From: JAEUIX01 sp964611125
Lineage (GTDB): Bacteria > Planctomycetota > Phycisphaerae > Phycisphaerales > UBA1924
DNA length: 64,000 nt
Assembly: GCA_964611125.1 (NCBI GenBank)
Contig: CAZSZO010000018.1
Location: 11,561-75,560 of the forward strand
Direction of reading: 5' to 3'
Made by a program: the position numbers and the translations under genes. The number at the start of each line of letters is the position of its first letter. The stretch's first letter is position 1. Positions 8,340 through 17,200 of the stretch are shown piece after piece. Under the pieces are notes generated by a model. The model saw only the letters and a list, made by a program, of their open reading frames with translations. It did no database searches and had not been told where the DNA came from.

Positions 8340-9016
8340 AGGCGCACCGCACCCGCATCAAGATCTGCGGCGTCACCGCGCCAGGTACGCTCGAAGCCTG
8401 TATCGAAGCGGGGGTCGACGCGGTGGGGTTCGTCCTGACGAAATCGGTGCGCGAGGTCTCAGCGCCGCAGGCGGCGGCCCTGGCCGCGCTCGCGCCGCCG
8501 CCGCTGGCCTGCTTCGCGGTCACCAGGCATCCGGGCCGCGCGGCCCTGAGCGCGCTGGCGGGCGTCGCCGTCGACTGGCGGCAGTCTGACGTTGGCGACT
8601 TCGCCGACTTCGCCGCCGCCGGGATGGCCGACCGCTTCGTGCCGGTCTGCCGCGAGGGGCCCCAGTTGCGCGCCCAGCTCGAAGCCGCGATGTCGCTCAC
8701 CCTCCACGGCGTCGGGATGGTTGAGGGGGCCGTGAGCGGCGTCGGCGTCCGCGCGGATTGGCCCGCCATTGGCGAGGCGATCGCCCGCATCGCCGAGTCG
8801 GGCGCGACCCGGCCGAAGTGCGCAGCCCGGATCATGCTCGCCGGCGGCCTCTCAGCCGACAACGTCGGCGAGGCGATCGCCACGGTCCGCCCCTATGCCG
8901 TCGATGTTTCCAGCGGCGTCGAGTCGGCGCCTGGCGTCAAGGACCCCGCCCGTATCCACGCCTTTGTGCAGGCCGTCCGCGCCGCGGACCGGCTGCTTCA
9001 TGGAGAGCCCGCGTGA
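8336..9016 (+). CDS. trpF: Phosphoribosylanthranilate isomerase, divergent
   Basis: The 226-residue product fits TrpF by position and by 'RIKICGVT' (catalytic Cys11), 'GFVLTKSVREVS', 'LAGGLSADNVGEAI' and 'VDVSSGVESAPGVKD' in the phosphate-binding end of the barrel. It departs from the family in the middle. The usual QLHG strand is not found (the matching stretch reads VAVDWRQSD). The strand that normally ends in the catalytic Asp (LLD) reads LTLHG, with His124 at that place. No other isomerase gene is seen, so it is either an active variant or works with shifted residues. The ATG start overlaps trpC by 4 nt. Confidence 0.88.
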   Translation: MKAHRTRIKICGVTAPGTLEACIEAGVDAVGFVLTKSVREVSAPQAAALAALAPPPLACFAVTRHPGRAALSALAGVAVDWRQSDVGDFADFAAAGMADRFVPVCREGPQLRAQLEAAMSLTLHGVGMVEGAVSGVGVRADWPAIGEAIARIAESGATRPKCAARIMLAGGLSADNVGEAIATVRPYAVDVSSGVESAPGVKDPARIHAFVQAVRAADRLLHGEPA

Positions 9017-10314
9017 CCACGCTCGCCACACCCCAACCCGCCGCCAGCCCATCCCCCCGCCCGCCCTGCCCAGACCCCGCCGGTGAACTCGCCCGCCTCC
9101 TCGCCGGCGTCTACCCCGACGCCCGCGGCCGCTACGGACCCTTCGGCGGCCGGTTCGTCCCCGAGACCCTCTTCCCCGCCATCACGCGCCTGGAGGAGGC
9201 GGCCCGCGCCGCCTTCGCCGACCCGGCGTTCCTCGATCAGGTCGCCGACGAGTCAGCTTCCTGGATCGGCCGCCCCACGCCGCTCACCCTGGCCGGCAAC
9301 CTCAGCCGCCGCCTCGGCGCCCGCATCTACTTCAAACGCGAGGACCTCGCCCACACCGGCGCTCACAAGATCAACAACGCCCTCGGCCAGGCCCTCCTCG
9401 CCAAGCGCCTCGGGGTCAAACGCATCATCGCCGAGACCGGCGCCGGGCAGCACGGCGTCGCCTCCGCCGCCGCCTGCGCCCGCGTCGGCCTCCCGTGCAC
9501 GGTCTACATGGGCGCCATCGACGTGCAGCGTCAACGCCCCAATGTCGAACGCATGCGCCAGCTCGGGGCCACGCTGATCCCCGTCGAATCCGGCGACCGC
9601 ACCCTGCGGGCCGCCATCGACGAGGCGCTGCGGGCCTGGGTCGCCGACCCCCTGGAGTGCCACTACCTGCTCGGCTCCGCCGTCGGCCCCCACCCCTTTC
9701 CACTCATTGTCCGCACGTTTCACTCGGTCATCGGCCATGAAGCCCGGGCTCAGATGCTCGCCCCCGCTGACCGGCCCGATGGCGGCCCGGCCCGCCTCCC
9801 CGACGCGGTCTTCGCCTGCGTCGGCGGCGGCTCCAACGCCATCGGCCTCTTCCACCCTTTCCTGGGCGACGCAGGCGTGCGGCTGATCGGGGTCGAAGCC
9901 GGCGGCACGGGCTCCTCGCCCGGCGCCCACTCCGCGACCATCGCTCAGGGCCGGCCGGGTGTCCTCCACGGGGCCTATTCCCTGCTCCTGCAGAACGACC
10001 ACGGCCAGATCCAGGAGACCCACTCAGTCTCCGCCGGGCTCGATTACCCAGGCGTCGGTCCCGAACACGCGTTCCTTCACTGGGTCGGGCGCGTCAGCTA
10101 CGACTCTGCCCGCGACGATGAGGTCGCTCAGGCGTTCTCGGCCTGCTGCCGCGAGGAAGGGATCCTGCCGGCGCTCGAATCGGCCCACGCCATCGCCGCG
10201 GCGCTGCGGTTCGCGGCGGCCAACCCGGGCTCAACGATCCTGGTCGGGCTCTCGGGCCGGGGCGACAAAGACATGCCGATCATCCTGCGACTGATCGAAG
10301 AGGGCAAGCTGTGA
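9013..10314 (+). CDS. trpB: Tryptophan synthase beta chain
   Basis: This 433-residue PLP enzyme condenses indole with serine. The start is the GTG in the 4-nt overlap with trpF; the frame remains open upstream but only shadows trpF. Motifs are 'GRFVPETLFPA', 'REDLAHTGAHKINN' with the PLP lysine, 'AETGAGQHGVA', 'CVGGGSNAIG' for the phosphate and 'GLSGRGDKD'. The sequence is of the TrpB1 type that pairs with TrpA. A short Pro/Gly-rich insertion lies at about 249-264, before the glycine loop. Overlap with trpA is 4 nt, as expected for subunits of one complex. Confidence 0.96.
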   Translation: MTTLATPQPAASPSPRPPCPDPAGELARLLAGVYPDARGRYGPFGGRFVPETLFPAITRLEEAARAAFADPAFLDQVADESASWIGRPTPLTLAGNLSRRLGARIYFKREDLAHTGAHKINNALGQALLAKRLGVKRIIAETGAGQHGVASAAACARVGLPCTVYMGAIDVQRQRPNVERMRQLGATLIPVESGDRTLRAAIDEALRAWVADPLECHYLLGSAVGPHPFPLIVRTFHSVIGHEARAQMLAPADRPDGGPARLPDAVFACVGGGSNAIGLFHPFLGDAGVRLIGVEAGGTGSSPGAHSATIAQGRPGVLHGAYSLLLQNDHGQIQETHSVSAGLDYPGVGPEHAFLHWVGRVSYDSARDDEVAQAFSACCREEGILPALESAHAIAAALRFAAANPGSTILVGLSGRGDKDMPIILRLIEEGKL

Positions 10315-11177
10315 CCACCACCACTCCCACCGCCGCCCCCAACCCCGACCCAGCCACAGCCGCCGCCGCCGGGACGCCCGGCCACCGCCGCCTGTCTCGC
10401 GCCATCCTCGATCGCGCCCAGCGCGACGGCATCGCCCTGGTGCCCTTCGTCACCGCCGGGTACCCGGACATGGCCGGCTTCGAGCAGTTGGTGACCGATC
10501 TGGCGCCCCACGCGGGAGCGATCGAGATCGGAGCGCCCTTTTCCGACCCCATGGCCGACGGCATGACGATTCAGCGCTCCAGCCGAGCCGCCCTGGCGGC
10601 GGGGGTCACGCTCTCGTGGATCCTCGCGACGCTGCAGCAGGCCCGCCCGCGCCTGGCCGACCGGGCGCCACTGGTGCTCATGTCGTATCTCAATCCGCTG
10701 CTGGCCCTCGGAGACGAGCTGGGCCGCCGATGCGAGGCCGCGGGGATCACCGCCATCATCGTCCCCGACCTGCCCTTTGAAGAGCGGGAGATCCTCACCG
10801 GCCGCCTCGCGCCGCACGGCGTCGGCCTGATCCAGATGGCCACCCCCGTCACCCCCGCCGAGCGGCTCAGCGTGCTCGGCGGGGCCACGGAGGGTTTCCT
10901 GTACGCAGTCACGATGATGGGCGTCACCGGCGGGGCGAGGCCCCAGGCGGGCGCCGGACGCCCGCCGACCCCGCCCCCGCCCCCGCTCGACGCCTATCTG
11001 GCCGCCCTGCGGGCCGCGACGCCCGGCCCGGTCTGCGCGGGCTTCGGCTTGCGCGACGCCGCGGGCGTCCAGGCCCTGCGAGGCAAGGCCCACGGGGCCA
11101 TCGTCGGCTCGGCCCTCATCGAGGTGCTCGAGCGCGGCGAGAGCCCCGCGGCGTTCCTGGCCTCGCTGCGGGCTTAG
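10311..11177 (+). CDS. trpA: Tryptophan synthase alpha chain
   Basis: The 288-residue TIM-barrel subunit cleaves indole-3-glycerol phosphate and channels indole to TrpB. The catalytic Glu and Asp lie in 'IEIGAPFSDPMADG', preceded by 'LVPFVTAGYPD'. The C-terminal 'GFGLRDAAGVQ' and 'AIVGSALIE' bind phosphate. Active-site loop 6 (after 'VTMMGVTG') carries an unusual Gly/Pro insertion with six prolines in a row (about residues 206-225), where most homologues have a short loop. GTG start in a 4-nt overlap with trpB. It is the last gene of the operon, followed by a hairpin. Confidence 0.95.
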   Translation: MTTTTPTAAPNPDPATAAAAGTPGHRRLSRAILDRAQRDGIALVPFVTAGYPDMAGFEQLVTDLAPHAGAIEIGAPFSDPMADGMTIQRSSRAALAAGVTLSWILATLQQARPRLADRAPLVLMSYLNPLLALGDELGRRCEAAGITAIIVPDLPFEEREILTGRLAPHGVGLIQMATPVTPAERLSVLGGATEGFLYAVTMMGVTGGARPQAGAGRPPTPPPPPLDAYLAALRAATPGPVCAGFGLRDAAGVQALRGKAHGAIVGSALIEVLERGESPAAFLASLRA

Positions 11178-11198
11178 CTCGCGCCCGCCCGCGCGAGC
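11177..11198. terminator. Hairpin between convergent trpA and FAS1 gene
   Basis: An 8-bp perfect GC-rich stem (11177-11184 with 11191-11198) and 6-nt loop fill the 25-bp gap between two converging genes. There is no T run, so it may slow polymerase or protect 3' ends more than terminate. Confidence 0.5.
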
Positions 11199-11202
11199 GC
11201 CA

Positions 11203-12501
11203 TCACCTCGCCATCGCCATCCGAGCCGCGTCCAGGCCGCGGCGCAGCGACCATGCCCGCTCGGCCGGGTCATCCGTCCCGCGGGCCTTTTCCAGGGCCA
11301 TCTGCAGGGCCGTGCGGGCCTCGCCCGAGGCGCCGTCCGTCGCCAGCAGAGCCCGGGCCGTCACCTCGTAGATCGCGGCGCACGCCTCGGGGTTCCCGCC
11401 GTTGAACTGAGGCACGCCCCGCTCGATCGCCAGGTCGATGAGTTCCCGGGGCGTGAAGCGTTCGCCGCTGAAGCGCATCCCCGCGCCCTCGCTCGAGCCG
11501 CCCGCCAACCCATCGAGCTTCAGCCCCGGCGGGATCAGCACGGTGTCGATGATGTGGATGACCCCGTTGGAGGCGTTGATGTCGGCCCCGATCACCGCCG
11601 AGTCATTGATGCGCAGCCGCCCGTTGCGGAAGCTCACCGACACGCTCGCGCCCTCGAGCGTCGCCGCCTCCTTGGCGCGGATCGCCTGGTCGGCGTACAC
11701 CCGGCCCGCCACGATGTGATACTTGAGGATCGACCGCAGCACCTCGGCGTTCTCAGGCTTGACCAGCTTCTCAACCAGCCCCGCCGGCAGCTTGGCGAAG
11801 GCCTCGTCGCTCGGCGCAAAGACCGTCAGCGGCTGGTCGCCCTTGAGGGGCGCTGCGAGGCCCGCCGCCTTCACCGCCGCCAGCAGCGTCTTGAACTGGC
11901 CCGCCTTCGCCGCGGTCTGGGCGATGTCGTCCTTGGCGGGGATCAGCACCGTGTCGATCACGTGGATCACGCCGTTGCTGGCGCCGATATCGGTCTTGAT
12001 CACGCCCGCTTCACCCACGCGCAGGCCGCCGTTCTTGAGCGACACCGGCGCCCGCTGGCCATTGAGCGTCGTCACGCCGCCAGCGCTCCCCGGCAGGCTC
12101 GCGACGTTCAGGGCGTCGTTCGACGTCACCTGCCCGGCGACCACGTGGTACAGCAGGATCGCCCTGAGCCGCTCGCGGTTCTCAGGCTTGAGCAGGCTGG
12201 CCAGCGCATGCTTGTCGAGCTTCGCGAACGCCTCATCCGTCGGCGCGAACACCGTCAGCGGCCCCGGCCCCGTCAGCGCTTCGACCAGCCCCGCCACCTC
12301 GGCGGCCTTCAGAAGCGTGCCGAACTGACCGGCGCCCGCCGCCACCTGCACGATGTTCTCACTGGCGGCCGCGGCGCTCGCCGACTCGCCGCCCCCCGCC
12401 AGCGGCAGCACCGCGCTCGCCCGCAGGCTCGCCCCGGCCCAACCCAGGCCCATCACCAGCGCGGCGACCGCGCCGACCCGCACACGACGGTCGATAACCA
12501 T
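11203..12501 (-). CDS. Secreted protein with two fasciclin (FAS1) domains
   Basis: The 432-residue product starts at ATG 12501 with GGGAG 6 nt upstream; the longer open frame beyond it shadows the sigma factor gene. A signal peptide or anchor covers residues 1-30. Two FAS1 domains follow at about 45-180 and 185-315, each with the family blocks 'LTVFAPTDEAFAKL' and 'LRAILLYHVVAGQV', and 'NGVIHVIDTVLIP' near the end. The remaining 100 residues are helical and unassigned. FAS1 domains mediate adhesion outside the cell. The gene is divergent from an ECF sigma/anti-sigma pair, the same set of neighbours as MPT70/MPT83 with sigK-rskA in mycobacteria, so control by that sigma factor is likely. Confidence 0.9.
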   Translation of the reverse strand: MVIDRRVRVGAVAALVMGLGWAGASLRASAVLPLAGGGESASAAAASENIVQVAAGAGQFGTLLKAAEVAGLVEALTGPGPLTVFAPTDEAFAKLDKHALASLLKPENRERLRAILLYHVVAGQVTSNDALNVASLPGSAGGVTTLNGQRAPVSLKNGGLRVGEAGVIKTDIGASNGVIHVIDTVLIPAKDDIAQTAAKAGQFKTLLAAVKAAGLAAPLKGDQPLTVFAPSDEAFAKLPAGLVEKLVKPENAEVLRSILKYHIVAGRVYADQAIRAKEAATLEGASVSVSFRNGRLRINDSAVIGADINASNGVIHIIDTVLIPPGLKLDGLAGGSSEGAGMRFSGERFTPRELIDLAIERGVPQFNGGNPEACAAIYEVTARALLATDGASGEARTALQMALEKARGTDDPAERAWSLRRGLDAARMAMAR

Positions 12502-12705
12502 GTCCTGCTCCCTGTTTTTGACACCTCCGAGCGACGCCTGGCGACGCGCCTGGTCCCGGCGGAGGCCCGAACGATTCGGACGACTCGCCAGCCCCGATTC
12601 ACCAACCCTCGAAATCACCGGTCCTACTGTCGCGCAGCACGATTCCGTGAATCGGCCGAGCCCATCCCTCCGAACCGTGGTTGCGGCGGAAGCCTCGGAG
12701 AGCCC

Positions 12706-13272
12706 ATCGACGATGACGCCATCATCCTGCTTCGCGCCGCCGCCGGTCAGCCCGGCGCCGTCGCCGCCTGCATCGACCGCTTCAGCCCGCTCGTGTGGCT
12801 GCTGGCCCGGAAGCTGCTCGCAAACCAGTCCGACGCGGAGGACGCCGTGCAGGAGGCTTTCATCGAAATCTGGCGGGCGGCCCCGAAGTTCGACCCCGCC
12901 GTGGCCTCGGCCCGCGCCTTCGTCGCCATGATCGCACGCCGCCGCATCATCGACCGCGGCCGCATCGAACAGCGCCGCGTCCGCGGGGTTGTCTCCGCCG
13001 AAGTCCTGCCCATCGCCGCCGCGGCCCCCAGCGGGGCCCCGCTCATCGACGACCAGGCCCGCAAGCTCATGGGCGCCATCGAGCAGCTTCGCCCCGAGCA
13101 GCAGCAGGCCATCCGCCTCTCCATCGGCCAGGGTTGGTCCCACCAGGAAATCGCCGACCGTCTCGGCATGCCCGTCGGCACCGTCAAGACGCACCTGCGC
13201 CGCGGCCTGCTCCGCCTGCGCGAACTCATTGAGGGCGCCCCCACCCGCGAACCAGAAGGGGCGCCCGCGTGA
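12706..13272 (+). CDS. ECF sigma factor (SigK-like)
   Basis: The conserved part is a complete ECF sigma factor of about 188 residues. Region 2 shows 'FSPLVWLLARKLLANQ', 'DAEDAVQEAFIEIWR' and 'ARAFVAMIARRRIIDRGR'. Region 4 shows 'LRPEQQQAIRLSIGQGWSH' and 'EIADRLGMPVGTVKTHLRRG'. No ATG, GTG or TTG occurs in frame near the expected start. The best placed codon is ATC at 12706, with GGAG 5 nt upstream and protein beginning (I)DDDAIILLRAAAG. The start coordinate is therefore tentative. The stop overlaps the anti-sigma gene by 4 nt (GTGA). It probably reads the divergent FAS1 promoter and its own. Confidence 0.85.
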   Translation: MDDDAIILLRAAAGQPGAVAACIDRFSPLVWLLARKLLANQSDAEDAVQEAFIEIWRAAPKFDPAVASARAFVAMIARRRIIDRGRIEQRRVRGVVSAEVLPIAAAAPSGAPLIDDQARKLMGAIEQLRPEQQQAIRLSIGQGWSHQEIADRLGMPVGTVKTHLRRGLLRLRELIEGAPTREPEGAPA

Positions 13273-14195
13273 GCACCCCACACACCCCCCATCTCGTCGA
13301 CGGCCAGCCCGACCCGCACCTCCACGCCCGCCTCGTGGAGCTGCTGGGTCTCGAGGCCTCGGGTGACCTCTCACCCGATGAGCGCGCCGAGTTCGACCGC
13401 CTGGCCGTCGCCTCGCCCCACGCCTGTGCCGCGGCTGAGCGGACCTTCACCGCGCTCGAACTGGCCGCGCTTGACGTGCTCGATGAGCTCACGCCCCCAG
13501 GCACGCCCCGCAAGTCGTCGTCGGGCGGCGCTGGCGCCGGCGACCCTGTCCCCGGCCACCTTCGCGCCGCCCTGCTCAGCCAGGCGGGCCCGCGGGACCA
13601 GGCCGCGCCGACTGAGGCGGCCTTCGCGAGCACTGCGACGCCCTTCCGAAGCCCCACCCCCAACCCCACGCCCCGCGGCGCCCTCCCGGCCGAGCCGCCC
13701 GGCGTCCTGGCCCGCATCGGCAGGGCCGCGCCTTGGCTCGCGGCCGCGGCCGCGATCACCTTCGCGACCTTTGTCTGGATCAGCGGACCCGCCACGCCAC
13801 CTGCTGGCCCAGCCCTGAACCAGCAGGTCGCCCTGATCGATCGCGCGGCCGACGCCGTCCGGCTCGCCTTCAAGCCGGGCGTGCCCGAGCTCGGGGCCGC
13901 CAAGGGCGAAATCGTCTGGAGCGACGCCCAGCAGCGGGGCTATCTCCGCCTCACCGGCGTCACGCCCAACGACCCCTCGGCGCGCCAGTTCCAGCTCTGG
14001 ATCGTCGACCCCGCCCGCGACGCCCGCCCCATCGACGGCGGCGTGTTCGATGTCGCCTCCTCAGGCGAAGTGATCATCCCGGTTTCGTCGAAGCTCGCCG
14101 TCAGCAAGCCCGCCGCGTTCGCCATCACGGCTGAGAAGCCAGGCGGCGTGGTGGTCTCCGGCGGGCCGATGCTGCTGATCGCCTCCCGCTCCTGA
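13269..14195 (+). CDS. Anti-sigma factor, RskA type
   Basis: The 308-residue protein holds an N-terminal anti-sigma segment (about 20-75, 'LVELLGLEASGDLSPDERAE'), a Pro/Ala-rich linker, one membrane helix at about 154-172 ('APWLAAAAAITFATFVWI') and an extracytoplasmic RskA-type domain with 'QLWIVDPARDARPIDGGVF' and 'AFAITAEKPGGVVVS'. It would hold the ECF sigma factor at the membrane until proteolysis releases it. The GTG start sits in a GTGA overlap with the sigma gene, usual for such pairs. Converges with the next minus-strand gene. Confidence 0.88.
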   Translation: MSTPHTPHLVDGQPDPHLHARLVELLGLEASGDLSPDERAEFDRLAVASPHACAAAERTFTALELAALDVLDELTPPGTPRKSSSGGAGAGDPVPGHLRAALLSQAGPRDQAAPTEAAFASTATPFRSPTPNPTPRGALPAEPPGVLARIGRAAPWLAAAAAITFATFVWISGPATPPAGPALNQQVALIDRAADAVRLAFKPGVPELGAAKGEIVWSDAQQRGYLRLTGVTPNDPSARQFQLWIVDPARDARPIDGGVFDVASSGEVIIPVSSKLAVSKPAAFAITAEKPGGVVVSGGPMLLIASRS

Positions 14196-14216
14196 GCCGC
14201 CGGCGGGCGATTCAAC

Positions 14217-17200
14217 TCAGCATCCGGCGAAGTACGCCCCGATGAAGTCCGAGAGGTCATCAGGGTCGGTGAGTCCGTCGCCGTTCACATCCGCCGCGGC
14301 GCACGGAGCCGGGTTGAAGAAGCACGCGATGTAATCCGAAAGGTCATCCGGATCGAGAACCCCGTCGCCGCTAAAGTCCGGCGGGCAGCGGCGCGGGTCG
14401 CCCGTCACCCGGACATCATCAATGGCCCACCACAGGTTGCCGGCGCCCGACGAGATGTACCGGAAGCCGAAGGCCACCCGACCCTGGCGGGCCGCGGCGG
14501 GCACATGCAGGGCCTTCACGTCGTAGTACGGGTCCTCGCCCGGCTGCCCCAGCGCCCCACCGTTGTACGTGAAGACCGGCCTGGGCAGGAACGTCGCCCC
14601 GCCGTCGAGGCTCACCAGCACCTCGGCCCGCGCCCCGGGGCTCATCATCGCCTCGCTGCGCAGGTGCAGGAACACGCGATCAATGTTCGCACAGTTGATC
14701 GGCGGGGTCACCAGCACCTCGTTCATCGGCGCGGCGCCCACGCACTGGGCGTCGGCGATGGCGAACTGCGTCCCCAGCCGCCCCACCGCCTGGCCGTTGT
14801 TCCGCGGGAAGGCCCCGCCGTTCGCCTGCACACTCCGCCGGCAGGGATCGGCCGTCGTCCACGTCCGCGTCCCCGTCTGCAGGCCGCGCACGCTCCAGGT
14901 CGCTGGGATCCCCGCCGCGAACGTCTCGTTGGCCAGCAGGATCTGGCTCCCGCCGTTGAGGTCGGCGACATCGTCCACCAGCACGTTGTCGATCCCGATG
15001 TACCAGTCATCGGTCGGCTCGAAGTGGCGGAGCCGCACCCGCACGCCTGACCGCCCGGCGGCGAACAGGCTCAGGTTCACGCTCGCGCGCCCGAACTGGC
15101 CGTCGGCATTCCCGAGACTCACCGCGGGCGCCGGGCTGGTCCGCGCGGGGGCCACGCGCCGCGCCGCGTTCACGAAGGACGAGCCGCCCCCCACCGCCAC
15201 ATCGATATCAAAGACCGCGCTGCCGTTGTTGTTGAGCTGCGAGGTCGCATCAAAGTGCAGCACCACGCTGCTCAGTCCGCTGCAATCAAACACGGGCGAG
15301 ATCAGATCGTGGGAAGCCCCGGAGCCCGTCGGGTTGGTCCCGGCCGACGCATCCGAATCCGACAGCAGCCAGCGGCCCGTCGTCGGCAGGCCGTCGAAGC
15401 CCGCCGGCGCTGGCCGGGTTGAGCCGCTCTGAATCGCCCACGCCGCGCCCGCTTCGAGCGCCGCGGGCGTGTTGCTCACCGTCCACCCGGCCGCTTGCAG
15501 CGCGCTCGTGTCGGGGTAGGCGTCAAACGCGTCCTCAAAGGCCGTCCGCCCGCTCGAGATGACCGCCCGGGCCTCCAGTTCGCCACAGGCCGGGGCCCCG
15601 GCCCCCTCCGGCGCGAGCGCGTAGCTCACCACGATGTGCCGCTTGTCGGCGGGAAGCGGCGGCATGTCGACGAAGGTCGTCGTCGCCGCGGAGAGCCCGC
15701 TGGCGATCACCACGCCGTCGCGCAGCAGCGACAGCGTCGGCGGGTTGACGTAGGGCGGCGGCCGCCAGTTCAGGGTGATGCCGCCGGCCGCGTGGCTCAC
15801 CGTCGCCGCCAGCTGACTCGGACAGCCGCGCGTGCTGGAGAGCCGCGTCGCGTTCACGGGGGCTTTGGCGAGCGTCGGGCTCGAGACGCTGAAGATCAGC
15901 CCCGCGCCGCCCCCGCCCTCGAAGAACTCGATGCGGATCTTGTGCTTCCCCGCCCGCAGGCCGATCGGCCCGGAGGACCGCTCGACCATGGCGTGCGTGC
16001 CGTCGTTGTCGATGATCACCGTGCTGTCGCCAAGCACCAGGCGCGAGCCGTCGTCGGAGTTCAGGTAGAACGTGTAAAGGTCGGCCGTCGGCGCCTCGAA
16101 GTAGCCCTCGAAGACGGCCCCGATGTTGTCCGCCCGCCCCGACGACGCGAAGTTCCCGTTGGTCGACGGGAAGTTGATCGAGCTCTGCAGCGTGAACGAA
16201 AACGGCGTCAGCGAGGCGAACGCCGGGAGCGCCGTCGGGCCTGCCGGCAGGTCGTAGTACGCCGCGTTCAGCCCCGCCCGGGTGGCGGTGGGGTTCTCAG
16301 GAGTTCGAAACGTCGAAGGGTCGAAGACCCGAGCCGTCACCGACGAAGACGCGGTGTTCCCGGCCAGGTCCGCCACCGTGTAAGCGAAGGTCTCGATCCC
16401 GTTCACGCCCGATGGGGGCGCGTAAGTCAGGCGGTCCCGCCCCCCGGGGCCGGTCCCCACCGATCGCGTGATCACCCCGCCCAGCGTCCCCACCGGCGCG
16501 AATGACTGGATGGTCATCACCGCCCCGGTTGAGTGCCAGTCGTTGGCCAGCACGTCGATCGTCGCCGGGGGCGTCACGCCGCCCTGAAAGACCCCCGCGT
16601 CATCCGCCACCGGGTGGCACAGCGACATGTCGCTCACGCGGAAGCTCGACACCCAGTTCTGCCACCCGCCCCCCGACAGCGCATACTCGCCGATACCCCA
16701 GAACGTCGTGTCGTCGGACGGGTCCACGGCGATGCCGTAGTAGTCGCCCCAGCGCCCGCCCGCGTCGCTCTCGCCCACCTTCACCACCTGCGGCACGCCC
16801 ATCCGCCCCAGCGGGTCCGCCGAGCGCCGGCCCGCCACCGCCGCCCCGACGCGGCTGAACTCACCCGTCACCCCCAGGGCCACGCCCACATCCCCCGTGC
16901 TGTTGCTCGCGATGGCCGGAAAGATCGTGTGCAGGTTCACCCCGGCGTCGATGTCGCCGCTCTGGAGCCGGATCACGCCGCCGCTCACCGGCCAGCTACC
17001 GGTGTTCATCTGGTGCCAGCGGGCCACATTGCGCCCGCCAACTGACGCGTTGTGCACCATCGTCAGCCGACCGTTGCGCCAGCAGGGCATGGTGAACCCG
17101 GCGTTCGAGACCGGCGAGCCTCCCTGCGTGGGGGCCTCGATCGCCCCGGTGTGCGCAGGCGTCGTCACATCCGTCGACGAGATCGTCGGCGCCGTCAGCG

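Noticed and set aside
11554..12705. Upstream extension of the sigma factor frame
   Set aside because: It overlaps the FAS1 gene on the other strand and shows only Arg/His-rich shadow sequence; the conserved protein begins near 12706.
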